DNA from: Diadema setosum
Taxonomy: Eukaryota; Echinodermata; Echinoidea; Diadematoida; Diadematidae
Reading direction: 5' to 3'
NCBI GenBank assembly: GCA_033980235.1
Contig: CM067075.1
Location: 27,487,150-27,551,149 of the forward strand
Length of the DNA stretch: 64,000 bases
Within the stretch, counting starts at the first letter, position 1, and each line of letters starts with the position of its first letter. The notes beneath the pieces were generated by a model. It did not search any database. It saw only the letters and a program-made list of their open reading frames with translations, and was not told where the DNA came from. Made by a program: the position numbers and the translations under genes. Below, one piece after another: positions 27,901-41,900 of this stretch.

Positions 27901-30900
27901 CTCGGCAGGCTGGGGAGCGAAGCGGCTTTTCAGTCCACAGGAATAGAGGGCACACTCTTGATCCAGGAGGACATGGTGAAACAGCTGACCTATTGTTTCT
28001 ATGAAGAGTGAGACACAATTGAGAAACTAAACAAAATTATCACTGTCATTTTTTAATGTAAATATTTCAATCGCATGATGTGTAAAATTCACGTTGTGAG
28101 TCAGAGTAACACTATTCCTTTACCTCCCAGTGAGTGATATTCAGTAGAAATCTTATATTATTACCCATTATATTCCATATACTAAGAATCTTGCTATAGG
28201 ATTGGTCAAGAGCTGGACACATGATAAAGCGTAGTTTTGCTCATCACGTCACCTGAGAAGAAAAGTTTGTTATACTCTATGTTGATAGTCCCTTTTGTTT
28301 CGCTGATCTCTTCAGTCCATACAGTCCTAACGCGACACAAGTATGCACAAAATAAAAGTGCGTTGCACTGTGGACTATCATTTAACTAGGTCAAATGATA
28401 GTCCACAGTGCAACATGCTTTTATTTCGGTGCCGCGGTACGCAGTGCGCGGAGCAAATTCGTTGTTTCGTCATCTATGTGCATACGTTTAAAGTAAACTA
28501 CGTAGCCTAAGCCCTAAGGATACCTAAAGACAGCTAAAACAGTTTCAGATGTGGAATAAAATGGGAATATCTGGGACCCTAGATGTGAAATATAAACCAA
28601 ATAATCAACTTTTTGTTTCAGGCAATGAGACAAACTATCACTTCCTCGGCGATCTGAATGTGTACACTATCTTTCCTCAGCTGTGCTTCAGAAAGATAGC
28701 AACATCCAGATCGCCTCAGAAGTGATAGTTAGTCCCATCACCTTCACCAACGTTGCTTATTTGCTTACAAATTGCAAGGATAAGGGATTTGGCCAGGTAT
28801 GGGAGACACAATGTTTGATACATGGTAGCTGCCTACCTGGTGGTAGCTACATGTAATCTAATGAAGGTAGCATACACTGAAACTCTTTCTTTGCCATCAG
28901 CACAAAATTATGCTATAGGGAGGTTGTTTTTTTTTTTACCGAAATGAATCAGTTTGTTGTCAAATACGTAAATTCATGTGAGTTTGTGTTGGAATTTTGT
29001 TTGTGTTTGTAATAACCCCTTTCCCTGTGAATATTACAAAGTTTAGACTAAAAAAAAAAAAAAACCACGGTGAGAATGTGTCCAGAAAATAGAGAAATCT
29101 GGATAAAGGAAGGCTGGACGAGAGAGGTCAGACTGTAATGGTTTAGAGAGTCACATTTTCTGCCTCTTTTTCAGTAAAAGTCAGGGGGAAAAAAAGAAAA
29201 AAAAAATCTTACCTTTATCACCTGTTGATTGCAAATTGACCCCTGCATCCTTAGTTTGGGTGAATTTTGAGCTGTCCCTCAATGGCATGGGCAAAGTCTG
29301 ATCAATGTCTCGGCGATGGTTTTCTATTGTTGTAACAGAATGGGCAAGAGAAGCAGGTCCGGACAGTCCATTTACTTGAGCACAGCTGCCATGACTCGCT
29401 GCGGTGGGATGCGATGCAGGCGCCGATCTGGCGTACACTGAAGAGAATGTAGGAGCCACTGGGCGCAGAGGACTGGGCTGGTGGATGTTGGTGAGGAAGG
29501 TAGTACTTTGACTGGGGCCCAGGTTGGTGCCGACACCCGTTGGTCGGGGATTAACGACTACAGGAGAGAGCACTGGAGTCACTTTGGGGAGGGCGTGTAC
29601 TGGGAGACCACCGGCGCTTCTCATCGCCAGGGGAGTCTGAATGGGGGGCGGAGGATGCGAGCCGAGCATCGGTGTGGAGATGGATCGGACAGTGGGCGTG
29701 GTCCTCGGGAATGCTGATGGTCTGGCCCGGAGGGGCTGTGGCGTCTGTATACAATGTGGCACCGAGTAGACAGACTGCATGGAAGATGGCATCGATGTCT
29801 TCGCGACGATGGCTGCTGGGACCGAGGTTACTGTTGAGATTGTGGAAGACGATTCGATAATAGTACTTGCGCTGCTCTTTACTGGCAGTTCAAAGTTGCT
29901 GTGGTACAGAGGATGAGAAGTAGGGGCAGTTCTGTGCCCTACATGGCTGGGTAGCATTGTTTGATGCTGAAATGAAGTTGAATTGTGTTGGTTATGTCCA
30001 GCAAGATCACTAAGCTGTGTAGCTCTTGGAAAAGCAGCTCCAACTTGAGAAGAGATACTTCTAGGAAATGAAGACACTGCCGTTGTTTGCGAGTAAACCT
30101 GGCCAGTGATAGTAGCCACAATGTTGTTCTCAAGGTCTGTATTAGTACGTACATTAGTATTTTCCATGTGTTGCAGAGTGAAGGTGGGGATGTGTTCTCT
30201 CTCCAGATTAAAGTCCGCTCTAGGCACTGGCCTGGAATCCTCTGGTAGTCCTTGGGCTGCCTGGACAGTTGGCCCTCTCCCTGGGGGAGAGTTCTGCAGG
30301 AATGCTGGAAACACCCCGCGGTAAAACTCGGTGCTATCTGCCTGCACAGAGTCCATCCCATTTCTGTTGGTCTGCCCAGCGCCTAGACCAGATCCCCAAG
30401 AACCTTGAGGAAAATCTCCTCGCATGACAAAACCGAGCTGTTCTGGGCCAACAATGGTACTGTTTGATGGTTGGTGAGGGACTGCAGCTGGATTCAGTCG
30501 AGTGTTCCTCAAGGCAGACTCGCTTTGGCCGACGTGAAGCCGCTCAGCAACGCCTACCCTGTGAATGCTTCCGGTAATTATTCCATCCTCGCTTTGAACA
30601 AATCCTTCTGTACCTTCAGCACTCCTAACGTGCACATCCCAGGATTCCTCTACCCTTCCTTGGTGCTTGCTTAGCCTATCTTCAAGGCTGACCGCATCAA
30701 GAGCACTTTGGATGTGTCCAATCTCATTCCCGTGTGTCTCCCGGACTGCTTGCAGTGCAACATCCGAGGATGTTGTCTCTCCGACTAGGGGGTGGTCTTG
30801 TCGAGGGGGTGCCAGTGGTGTCTCCCTGGGCAGCTTGACCGGCTCGAGGTCGAAGATCGGCTCGATGGCATCTCCCTTGAGGTTGATCTGTTCGACCTCT

Positions 30901-32915
30901 TCCGCTTCATGGAGACGGGCAATCTCCATCTCCAGCTGTCTCTCAATCTCCTCCATTTCCTATCAGGAGTGACAAGTTTACACAAAACTTGCAACATTAC
31001 AACTACATCAAGGATCTAAAGGTGAGGTAAGTTAATCTACGATTGCACCCAAAGAAAACCTTAAAACATTCTTACAGTGATGCTATTGTATTATCAAGGA
31101 GATATTGCATTGTCTTTGTCTGGTATATATACAGTAGAATGCTACCCCCTTTAAAGATCTGCTCCCATTAACCATTAAACCTTCCTCCTAACTTGAAACA
31201 GAAAATTGTACATATTTGAGACTTCTCAGCTGCATCTCAAGAAGTGCAGACATGTGATAGGTAGAGCCTCTCATTCTCAATACATTTAGTACCATTGAAT
31301 GCATTGGTAAATGTACTGTAGAAATTTTTGCAGTTCTAAAGCCATCAAGGCTAAATTTATACACAAGTTGAAATCTCCCAAGTTATTTTGATAAGTGTAA
31401 GGAGACTATGAGCTGAGAAAAGGATAACCCCCACACCCCTCTACACTTACGTTCAGCTTGTGCCTGTTAGCAGCTGTCTCAGCCTCAAGTTTCTCCACCT
31501 CCTGAAGACGAGACTTGGTCTCCGGGGACACACCCTCGTCTGCATCCTCCCCAAAGTTGAGGACAGCGACCACATCCTGAAGGATGGAGAGAGAGAGAGA
31601 GAAGTGGTGTAGTGATATCAGCTTTACTGAGCACCAGAACAGCACATTGTCGGATTCCTCCCCCATCCCCCCCCCCCCCATTCCCCCGCCTTTTTAGGGT
31701 TAAGGCTGCTTATTAAAAAGTTAAGTTGTATGTACACACCTGAAGAGTTGTAAATTAGAGTGCCTTTATGTATCATGAAAGAAAACAAATCATTTATAAA
31801 ATACAAATATACACCTTGTATACACATACAAACATTACAATGCAAACTGAAACATTCATAGCTAGTCTGTTGTCACCATAGAGGGTGCAATTATTCCATC
31901 ATCCATCAGACACATTTTGATTTAAAAAGTAGTAATGGCACTGTGAGAATGGCATATTCAAAACCTGACCCCTCCATCACCCCACTTGAGAACAGATATT
32001 ACCAGTAATGCACTGAGGTGATCTATGCCTGCCATTACCTGTGTCTTCAAGTGGCTGGTTCCATTTTCGTCAGCGGGGGAGGTCAGGACATCAGCCCAGC
32101 GGACAGCCTTCTGACTCTGGCCCTGTAATATTACAATAAAGAAAACCAGCATGTGCTCACATAATTGCATGTACATCAGCAGCACTTTATGAGTTGTCTT
32201 ATAAATAGCTATATACAAGTAGACACAAGTTTTGTACAACACCTCATTCACAGAACATTAGTACTTTTTTCTACTGTCAATTCTACTTCATCATCATTTA
32301 TTAATTTAAAAAGAATAAATAAAATAAGATAAAGCTCAATGGATAGCGACATGCAGGGGTAAGATTTGCCGTACCGTGAATAGTCATCATTCTTCTGAAT
32401 TACAGTTTTGACTTACAGGTTGCAAAATGGGAATGTACACTCTCTCTTTCAACAACAACAACAAAAAAAGAAATAGAAAAGAATTTTGAGGCTTTGTAAA
32501 CATGAAAACATTTGGCAGGTATGGTACAGAGCAACAATGCTACTGAAAAAAAAAAAAATAAGATTAAGAAGAAATAGATAAACAATCAAGAAAAGGGCAT
32601 GAAATTTGTTTCCACCCTAAAAGATATAAGATGCTTGGAGAACAACCTGCAAGGACTTTATGGGATTTTGGAGACTAACCACTGCAAGCTATGAAAATTT
32701 TAAAGAAATGCACACATCACTTTTTGACTTACCCCTGGCGTAGTTGGGATACGTCTCGCTGGAGTTAATCCAGACTTTGCATTCTTCAGAGCCGGGGAGC
32801 AGGACAGGTCAGGCCTTGATAGGAGGTTCTGGGCACGGAGGTTGGGAACTCGGGAAGCCTGTAAAAAAGAAAATAAAAAAGGGTACACAAAAATGAAGAA
32901 TGTTACACTTGATAG

Positions 32916-32946
<31 letters not shown>

Positions 32947-35900
32947 GGGGGGGGGGGGGGCTTGGAACCCATATTTGATGTTTCGGGCCTCAAATTAACC
33001 CTCTCGTTGGCCGCAATGCCTTTTTTTCCTTGATCAAAGTTACGGCCAAAAAAAAATGTGCCCTTTTTCTTGTGGCCGTAGTGCCCTTTTAGAATGAAAG
33101 TTATTATTTATGACGTATAATATGGCCTTTCTCAAAGTCTACACTTTAATAAGCTTGAACAACTTTCCTGATCTCAAATATCATACCTTCAGTTTACTCG
33201 CGTCCCAATATATCTGATTCAAACTCAAAGTATCTTTCCGAGATACAAGACGACGTGTAGAAGTATACGTACATGTACGCCCGACCGGCTTTTACCGGCC
33301 CGACTGCCTCCGCAGCGCAGCGGCCATAGAGTTACTAGCTAGGCAGCGGCGGGCCGGAGCAAGTGGTTGCAAGCCATGCTAAAAAATGCCAGGCCTGTCG
33401 GACGGCTGCGAGCATTGCCATCTCTCTCGCTCTGCATTCATACAGGCATGCTCAAAGCAAAATGGCGCCAGAAGTACTCCAAAGCGAGTGCGGCGTACGC
33501 ATTGAGAACGTACTGTATTACAGAACCTACGTTATACATCGTATTGCGTATGGCCTACTGCCTAACGTCGTCTGCTGCGGAGAGATCTTATGCGTACATG
33601 CACTGCTGGAGTGTAGCAGCATGGTCGATAGCATACAGCTCTATGGGGCATTCACATCACGTATAAACACCCAACATGCCCTTTCCAATGTGGCCTTGGT
33701 GCCCCTCTGACTGACCTAAGTGCCCTGGCCTCTTGGAAAAAGTGCCCTTTTCTAAATGGCCTTGCCCCTCCAAAATCCTATTTCGAGGAATGATGTTTTG
33801 TGTTTTCAATCTGATTTCGGCTTTCAGTCGGGTTTGTTTGTTTCTTTGCTTGTTGGTTTGTTTTTTCATGTTGTTTGTTTTGCATACCTCATCAATACAT
33901 GGCCTATTTTAAACTCATGTAAAACGTAATAGTTAGTACAGTAGCTATCATTTAAACTACATCAAAAGTAAAAACATCCATATCCTACCCAGTCAATCAC
34001 CTTGTATGTGACTTTGCTATCAACATTAAATTTGGAGTCACAAAAGGGGTCTGAGCTTTCGATCCTAGCAGAATCTTCGTCAGAGGCATTTTATTGCCTC
34101 TATACATGATGAAGATTCTGCTAGGATCGAAAGCTCAGGCCCCTTTTGACTCTATTTTACCCCATTGGCTCGCCTTTATTTGATAAGCAGTTTTCAGCAG
34201 CTTTTTTGGAACATTAAATTTGGGATGAAAAACATGGAGATACACCCGCCCCCCCCCCCCCAAAAAAAAAAAGAGACATGGGGTGAGATGGCAGCAGAGA
34301 CAGCTAAAAGCCAAAGTGATTGGACAACAAAGTACCATGAACTTCCATCATTTACTCTCCTCCAGAACTTCACCACCAAAAGTGAAGTGCAAAGTATAAT
34401 TATGATGTGTAGGTAAGAACATGCATGGCTTATAGCAGTGAGACATGCACCACATAGCCATTAAACGACAAGTCCACCTTCATATACATGGGGATTGAGT
34501 GAATGCAGCAACATTAGCAGAACACATCAGTGAAAGTTTGAGGTAAATCGGACAATCCATTCAAAAGTTATGAATTTTTGAAGTTGTAGTGCCGCCATTG
34601 CTGGATGAGAAGACTACTACAACATGTGATGTCATATGCATCTAGACAGGTGTCCTATAATCCACTGGAATATTATTACTCTGAGTGGTTCAACTCACTG
34701 TGCCTGGTGTCTTCTTGGTGGACAGACAGCCACCCCTCGTGGTCTCACTGACCGCCACCCTCCCCGGCGTGATGGCACTCTTGCTCTTGGACACTGGACC
34801 TTCTCCATGGCCAGTAGGTTTGACTGGTGGTGACTGGCTGGGTATCAGCTGTGGCTCGGTCAACTGATCTCGCTCTGTGCAGAAGTAAGGTGAAACCAGA
34901 AAGATGTTTATTGAAACACCATGTGCGACATTTTACTTTGGTTGTCTCTCTTTGGAGCCATATCATAAGTGTGGCTGTAATCACAGCCTTAACATCTAGC
35001 AACTACGTGCATACAGATTGTTTATGTTGTTTCTCTCTATAAAGGCAGGATAGCATCCTAAGATCTGCTCGAGTATGTACGCCCATGATTTCTTTTATCA
35101 TGCCTACTACTAAAACACTGATCAATCCAGTGCTTATTTAACCCTAAAAAGACTGGGCTATTTTGGTAGCTCGAAAGACTGGGGGGGGGGGCTAAAGGGC
35201 CCCCCCCCCTTAAGATCTCGGCCGTGGATCGCGCGATCGCCGCGGAAATTTGCACAATGGTAGTGTGTGATGTAATCTACAAGATCGTATATTCAAATTT
35301 TACAAAATAGTCTTCTTTTATTTTATTTTGATTAATTATGCTAATTTATGCGAGAAATTAGACTCTTTGATCTAAATCAGTAAATAAAGCTCCAAAAGTG
35401 CTCATTTCTGGTCTAATTATTCTTTGTGGCATTCTTAGTAAATGTACTTGAAAAAAAAATTCGGTATCAAAATCAATTTCTTATTTATTTTATTGTTTTA
35501 TAAAATTCTTATGTATTTCTTTGTTTTTACGACCTTTTGTTTTTGTTGTTTTTTTTAACAAAATTTGTGGCAGACACTTTTTCAAGCATAATACTCCTAA
35601 AAGAAATTAATTTTAGCCATTGAGAGTAAAAACAAGCATATTTATATGAACCATGTGAAAAAACTCAATTTGCATTGACTTTGTACACAAAATCACATTT
35701 TTGAGCCATTTTCGGCCTCACGTGCATGTACAAAAAGTTATGTAACTTCAGAACCGTACCCCCGGGCGTCACAAATTTGGTGTCAAAATGTGCGGGAAAC
35801 TCGAAAGAAAAAAGTCATAGAGCATCACGGCGAGAGCATTGCGCGTTGCAGAGTTATCGCGCGAAATGTCAAGGGGGGGCCTTTTAGGTCCCCCCCCCCC

Positions 35901-38900
35901 AGTCTTTTTAGGGTTAAGATGTACGTTTATGTAGGGCAATACTGTATGTCAATCAGTTGCATCGTAAGATCTGTGTTATAATTTTGGAGACCAACTGAAA
36001 ATAAAACTTGTCCAGAATTTGAACATATCAAACCCTGCCCCTACAGGCAAAATCCCTACCAACCAAACTGGAAACCGAGTGAAACAATAAACCTGGACAG
36101 CTCTCTTTTGTTTGTGCCATCCTTTTCCATCTGAATAATACCTCACCAGATCCCAGGAAGACATGCAACATGAATACACGTATTTGTTGAGGTATCTTTC
36201 ATGTGAGGCATCTTTTCATGACTTGAAGAGAAAACAAATTACTTCACACTCACTGAAGTAGATGGATCCCCTGTTGTCTGGCAGGAGGCTCTCTATAAAA
36301 GCTGCGTTGACATTGGCCGTGTTTCGGTCAATGGTGAGGCGGGACAGGGTCTTCTTTGCAAACTCGCTGTATACCTTGTTGATGTCGTAGTTCTTGGGCT
36401 TCTGGTAGTAGATGGAATTACGTCCAGTTGACTGATGTGGAAATAACAACAGATGGGAAACTGATAAGTTAATGAATCTTGCATTAAAGGACAAGTCCAC
36501 CTTTATATACATGTGGATTGAGTAAAGGCAACAATATTAGTAGAACACTTCAAAGTTTGGGAAAGATCGGACAATGCGTTCAAAAGTTATGATTTTTTTT
36601 TAATATCTGCACAATCACTACTGGATGAAGAAACTACTACAGTGTATGATGTCACATGCATACAACGATATAAGGAAAATAAAAAGCGAATTTCACAAAA
36701 CTTTACTTATTGAATAAAGTGCACATTTCTTCGACTTGTTACTAATGTATGTTAAGAGTAATATTATTCCCCCTGCTTTCTAAAGAAAGAAGTCAAGTGT
36801 TCATTTGTTATGTGAGAAAAGTAAATGTGTTGAATTTTCTTTATTCTTTCTTTATATCGTTGTACACATGTGACATCACAAGCTATAGTAGCCTTCTCAT
36901 CCAGCCGTGACTGAGCAGAAACTTCAAAAATTCATAACTTTCGAACGGCTTGTCTGATTTTCCTCAAACTCTCACTGATGTGCTCTACTATAAATATTGC
37001 TGCATTCACAAAACTCACATGTCTATGAACGTGAACTTGTCCTTTAAAAGAAGCTGTCTCCATTGAGCTTTAAATACATAGGCAGTACCCACTGCTACAT
37101 CACATCAATCAGAACCGTCACTGGCTATCAGGTGGAAGTGCGGTAGTCCAGCGGATGCCACGCCTGTCATGAGGTTGTTGGTTTTGAGTCCAACACGAGT
37201 ATGTATGCCCATGACTTTTATCATGGCTGCTACTATAATACTGAATAATCGGTGTTCATTTACGCTGATGAAGGGTACTTTGTTTATAATTAGTTGGAAT
37301 GAGCCTCATAGTCAAGTTACTATGTACATGTATGGTACCTAGTAATAATTATTGTGTACTATTCAGAAGACAATTTGATTTTCGCTAATATGTATTCTTC
37401 CTTTTTTTTTTTTGAAAGTTGCATGATCCCTTGACTAGATTTCAACATCCTTTGCAAATACTTGCCATAATCTTAAAACTCACCTCGCATCTTGACACAC
37501 AGAAAAAGTATTGACAACAGAATACTGCTCATTCAGAAGTGCATCTATCATTCCGATCCATATTTCTGGTTTCAAATTGTTAGATCACGTGAGGAAACCA
37601 TGGTGGGGAATATAATTTTGCCAATCCATCAGTGCATGAAAATGAATAAAAATTGAATCTGGAAATGATATGTGTCTACCTGATGGAATCTCAGTGATTG
37701 GCGCTGTCGTAGCGACGTTCCTGCGATGGTTTGCCGCCCCCCAGTCACAGCTCCGTGCCTGTCCAGTGCACCAAGACCTGTATCGTTGAGTATGCTGGCT
37801 AGTGCATCTGCATCGGCAGCGAATTCAATATTTGCGCCTGAAAGAAAACACCAAAAGTATGATTAAACCCAAGTCATTGTTTTATCACACTCCTGCTTCT
37901 TTCATCACACATCATTGGCAAGCAATCTGCATTTGACATTAATCAAATACTTGGAATTTTTGCAGGTACAAACAATGGGAAGTACAACTGCTCAAAAAAT
38001 TCAACGTATACTAGCTTCTTGATTCATGTTTTGGCTTAGTCATTTTCTAATCCAATGTGAAACAGTTTAACTTCAAACACTAGGAAAATGAAAATGTATT
38101 TTCTCTATCACTGACCATTTTTTTTTTCATATGTGACAAAATCAACACAATGGAATTAAAAGCATCATCAGCATAGCCCAAGTCTAGTCGATGGATAGTT
38201 GGTGAAAATGATAGCACCACAGTTTTGATTACCCCATTGAGGACAGTTTGATTTTGCTACAACACGCATTTCCCATAGACGCTTGCCCGAGTATACTCAT
38301 GACTCGTCCTCAACGGGTTAAGAAAAAAAAATCATTCTATAGCAATATTGATGAAGCCAATTAAAATGGTAAGAATCTAAACAAACAGAAACACAGCTGT
38401 ACATATTCTCCAGAAAATACAAAATTATGTGTCAGTAGAATTTGGACTGGAAGCACTGTAGTTTGTCACCTTTTCTAAGCAGTAAAAGTCATCAAATTAC
38501 TAATCACATAGGAAAATACAAGCCAAAAGTTAAAGATAAAGAAGATATGGAATTAATCATATATAAAAAAGCATTAGCCCAAGAGACATCTGAAAAGGAA
38601 CATGAAAATCAAAATCCAACCTTTTTGCTCATCCAGGAGTGACTTCCCTCGGAGCTTGCTGCCGTCCATGATGTTCCTTGAGGTCAGGACGTTTGAGGCG
38701 TTGTTGATACGCCCTGCGCCCCTAGAGGGCAGTGCACCCAATGTTTGCCTGCTACCAGCCGTCCTTCGGCCCATTGTAGTCATACCTTGTATGATACACA
38801 TAGCATGGAGAGGAAGGATGACATGAAATGACTAGAAAAGCACTCTGAGAGCGCAGACCTCCGCCAAGCAGCTACTTTCTACCGATGATCTTGCTCTTCC

Positions 38901-41900
38901 CAAAGAGATTTTTTTCCTCTCCACCACTGGGGAAAAGCTCTTTGGGGTCTTCCATAGAGATCAGTGATTTCCACCCATAGGTATGCGTGCTGAAAAATCA
39001 CACAATTTCCCAATATAGAAGCCTTTGTTACGTCATAAACCCTCAGCTGCGCGATGCGCCTCACCCTAGCAGAAACTAGAGCACTCAATTTAGTGTGCTT
39101 TTGAAAACCTCAAAAATGCACAGCTTGAACTCCCACGTTCATTGACCCTACCTGCAAAATATCAAAAATCCTTTATAAATTCCCCCAAAATTGTTGGATC
39201 ACTACCAAAATTTAATCATTTGTTACTTGTGTCATTCTTAACCTTTCCTGCAAGTTTCATCCAAATCTACTTTTGAGTTATTTTGCACGGGAACAAACAA
39301 ACAAACAAACCAACGGTAACAAAAACATAACCTCCTCCCTTGGCGGAGGTTATTACACTACTACACTACATCTCTGATATTGTGTAAAAATCCAGCCATG
39401 ACTAAACTTACATTAGAAAATGATAACTGCCAAAACAAATCTTAAGTCTGTGTGTGACCAGACTTAAACTCATCTTTCATCTTCACTATTACATAAAATT
39501 AAGGAAATGGCTTACTGCTGAGATAATTTTTTTTATTACAGGAATCTTAATAATGACAAGATGAAATTTTAAAACTTTTGTGTTCTCAACTTTTATTTTT
39601 TTCATGCAGAATTTCAACACGTATTCTTAAGGATTTCAAAAAGTACTTTTTCTTCTTAAATCAAGAATTTCAAGGTATATTTTTCAACTCGGTAAGGGTT
39701 TACTCAACTTTTGTTTAAATCGAGCAAGAACAATTAATTCGAATCACTGTTTTGTTTTTCGCTTGTTATGTTTTCTTTTTTTTATTTTGTTGTTGTTGTT
39801 GTTATTGTTGTTGCTGCTGTTGTTGTTGTTGTTGTTTTTTACCTGTTCCAGCCAGAGTTGATCTTGTCCTCGGGAGAGGAACATTCTCTTCCATCGCATC
39901 CAACCCATCACTGTTCAGGATGCTCTGCAGCGCATCATTGTCTACCTCAAAGTCATCCGGGTCTCTCCTTCCACCCTGTGCCATGTCCTTGTCACTGGCC
40001 GGTGGCTCCCCATTTCCGTCAAAGTAGGCCCGCTTGAAGCGAGTGCCTGGGCGGGTCAGGTCAAAGGCCCTGGCCTGTAAATTGTAATCAAAAGTGGAAA
40101 GTGATAGTAAAATGCATAGATGAAAAAACTGTTGTATTTGATATTTAACTTTGTCCTGGCACCCACAGAATACAGGTAAACACAGGCATGTGAAAATGGT
40201 TACTTCCATACACTGCACTATGCCCATTAGACTTACCAAGGTTTCATGAGAAAATGTTTCGACGCTATGGTTGCAGCAAAGCCCCACAAACTGAGGTGGG
40301 AAAAGAAAGTCTGCTTTGATCACTGTTGTTGTTTCATTTGTGACCCGCTACAACAAAATGATCCTAAAGTCGGGCGAGGCCGATTATTATATAAAATTGC
40401 ATGACACAATTACCTAATCTTTCTGCTTTAAATTGATATATAACACGTCTTATAAAAATAATCGGTTGCGGAGATTTCGATGTTTAAAAGAGAGCATGTC
40501 AAGACGTCTGGGAAATCACTGTTTCGAGAAAAGCACCCTAAAAGTTCTCCTTGCGACGCAATCACAATCAAGAGACACGCAAGTCAGTATTCACCTCCGG
40601 ACAATAGAAGTTAAGCCCTAGCAACCCCCGAAATGCTCATTCAAACACAGCGTCGGCGGTCTCCTCACCAACCAATCAGTGACCAGGATGTCAGGAGAAG
40701 CGGCTAGGCATAGCGCAACCCGCCCGCATGCACCAGTCGACTGGGCAGTGTGCGAGCTTCACGCTTCGGTTAGCGGCAAGCAGCAAACTGACCAATGAGA
40801 TCACTCTGGTCGTTGTTAGGGGCGGAGCCTATGTGTGGCGCTCAATCCAAATGTTCGAACCAGTTTCTGCTTCGTTGAAACGCAAAAAAAAACATGGCCC
40901 AGAAAAACGCTATTTTTTGGTCTTTCCTTTCATCATTTTGCTTCAAAATTTGGACAGATGATAGAAGACATGTCAGACTCTAATAATATGTCAAATTCAG
41001 AAAATCGTAAATTTTGACCAATTTTGATGCTCTAACTTCAAACTCGATTTTCACGGCTTCAACCGTGCGCTACTTTAGGACCATTTTGTTGTAGCGGGTC
41101 ACATTTTCTTTCATCTGTATTGAATGTCCTTTCAGACCATACAGAGACCACAATGCACCATAGCATCATACTCTTTATGAAACCAAGCACCTGTTGCATT
41201 GAACTTGAGGCAAAAACAAGGCTCATCTTTAGATTGTGTTTTGCTGAATAATGTTGGCATGTACCCACCTGGGTGCATGGCTTCTTGGCGACCGCTTTGC
41301 CCTGCTGGAACTTGTTAGCCCAGGCCTTGTGCAGCTTCTCAAAGTCAGGGACTTTCCTCCTGGTAGGGGTGGAGGATGAGGCAGCTGGCTTCTGGGAGGA
41401 TGCCTGGCCTGCTGGCTTGGTGGACCTGGGCACAGGAATCTTGCTGTAATGGGACATTTTACATATCACAAGAAAGGCATTAGTACTGAATGTGTTGAAA
41501 TGTTTGTTTGACCAGTGCAAAAAAGTCACAATAGCAAGGAGGCGCTTTGTCTTGTTCTGTATGCCACAACCTAATGTCTTTGAACCGTACACTTTTGGAT
41601 CACATATGGGAGTGGTCCACTATTGGCACAGTACGGTACAGTACGGTACACTTGGGGAGCAGTCAAGTGGTCCTCTAGCCTTTTGTCAAGGCCCTCTCGC
41701 TGTATGGTGAAGAGAGCCCAGCTGCGTGGGGTTGCGCAAGGGTCTTTTGATATCTGCTTCGCATCCTTTTGTTAGCCCTTTAACCCTAAAAAGACTGGGG
41801 GGGGCCTAAAAGCCCCCCCCCCCTCGACATTTCACGCGATAACTCTGCAACGCGCAATGCTCTCGCCGTGATGCTCTATGACTTTTTTCTTTCGAGTTTC

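Noticed and set aside
29181..30956. A 591-aa minus-strand open frame taken as a single-exon gene
   Set aside because: Its internal ATG is preceded by a good acceptor and its last residues are intron read-through past a GTAAGA donor; it is exon 12 of the TROAP-like gene.
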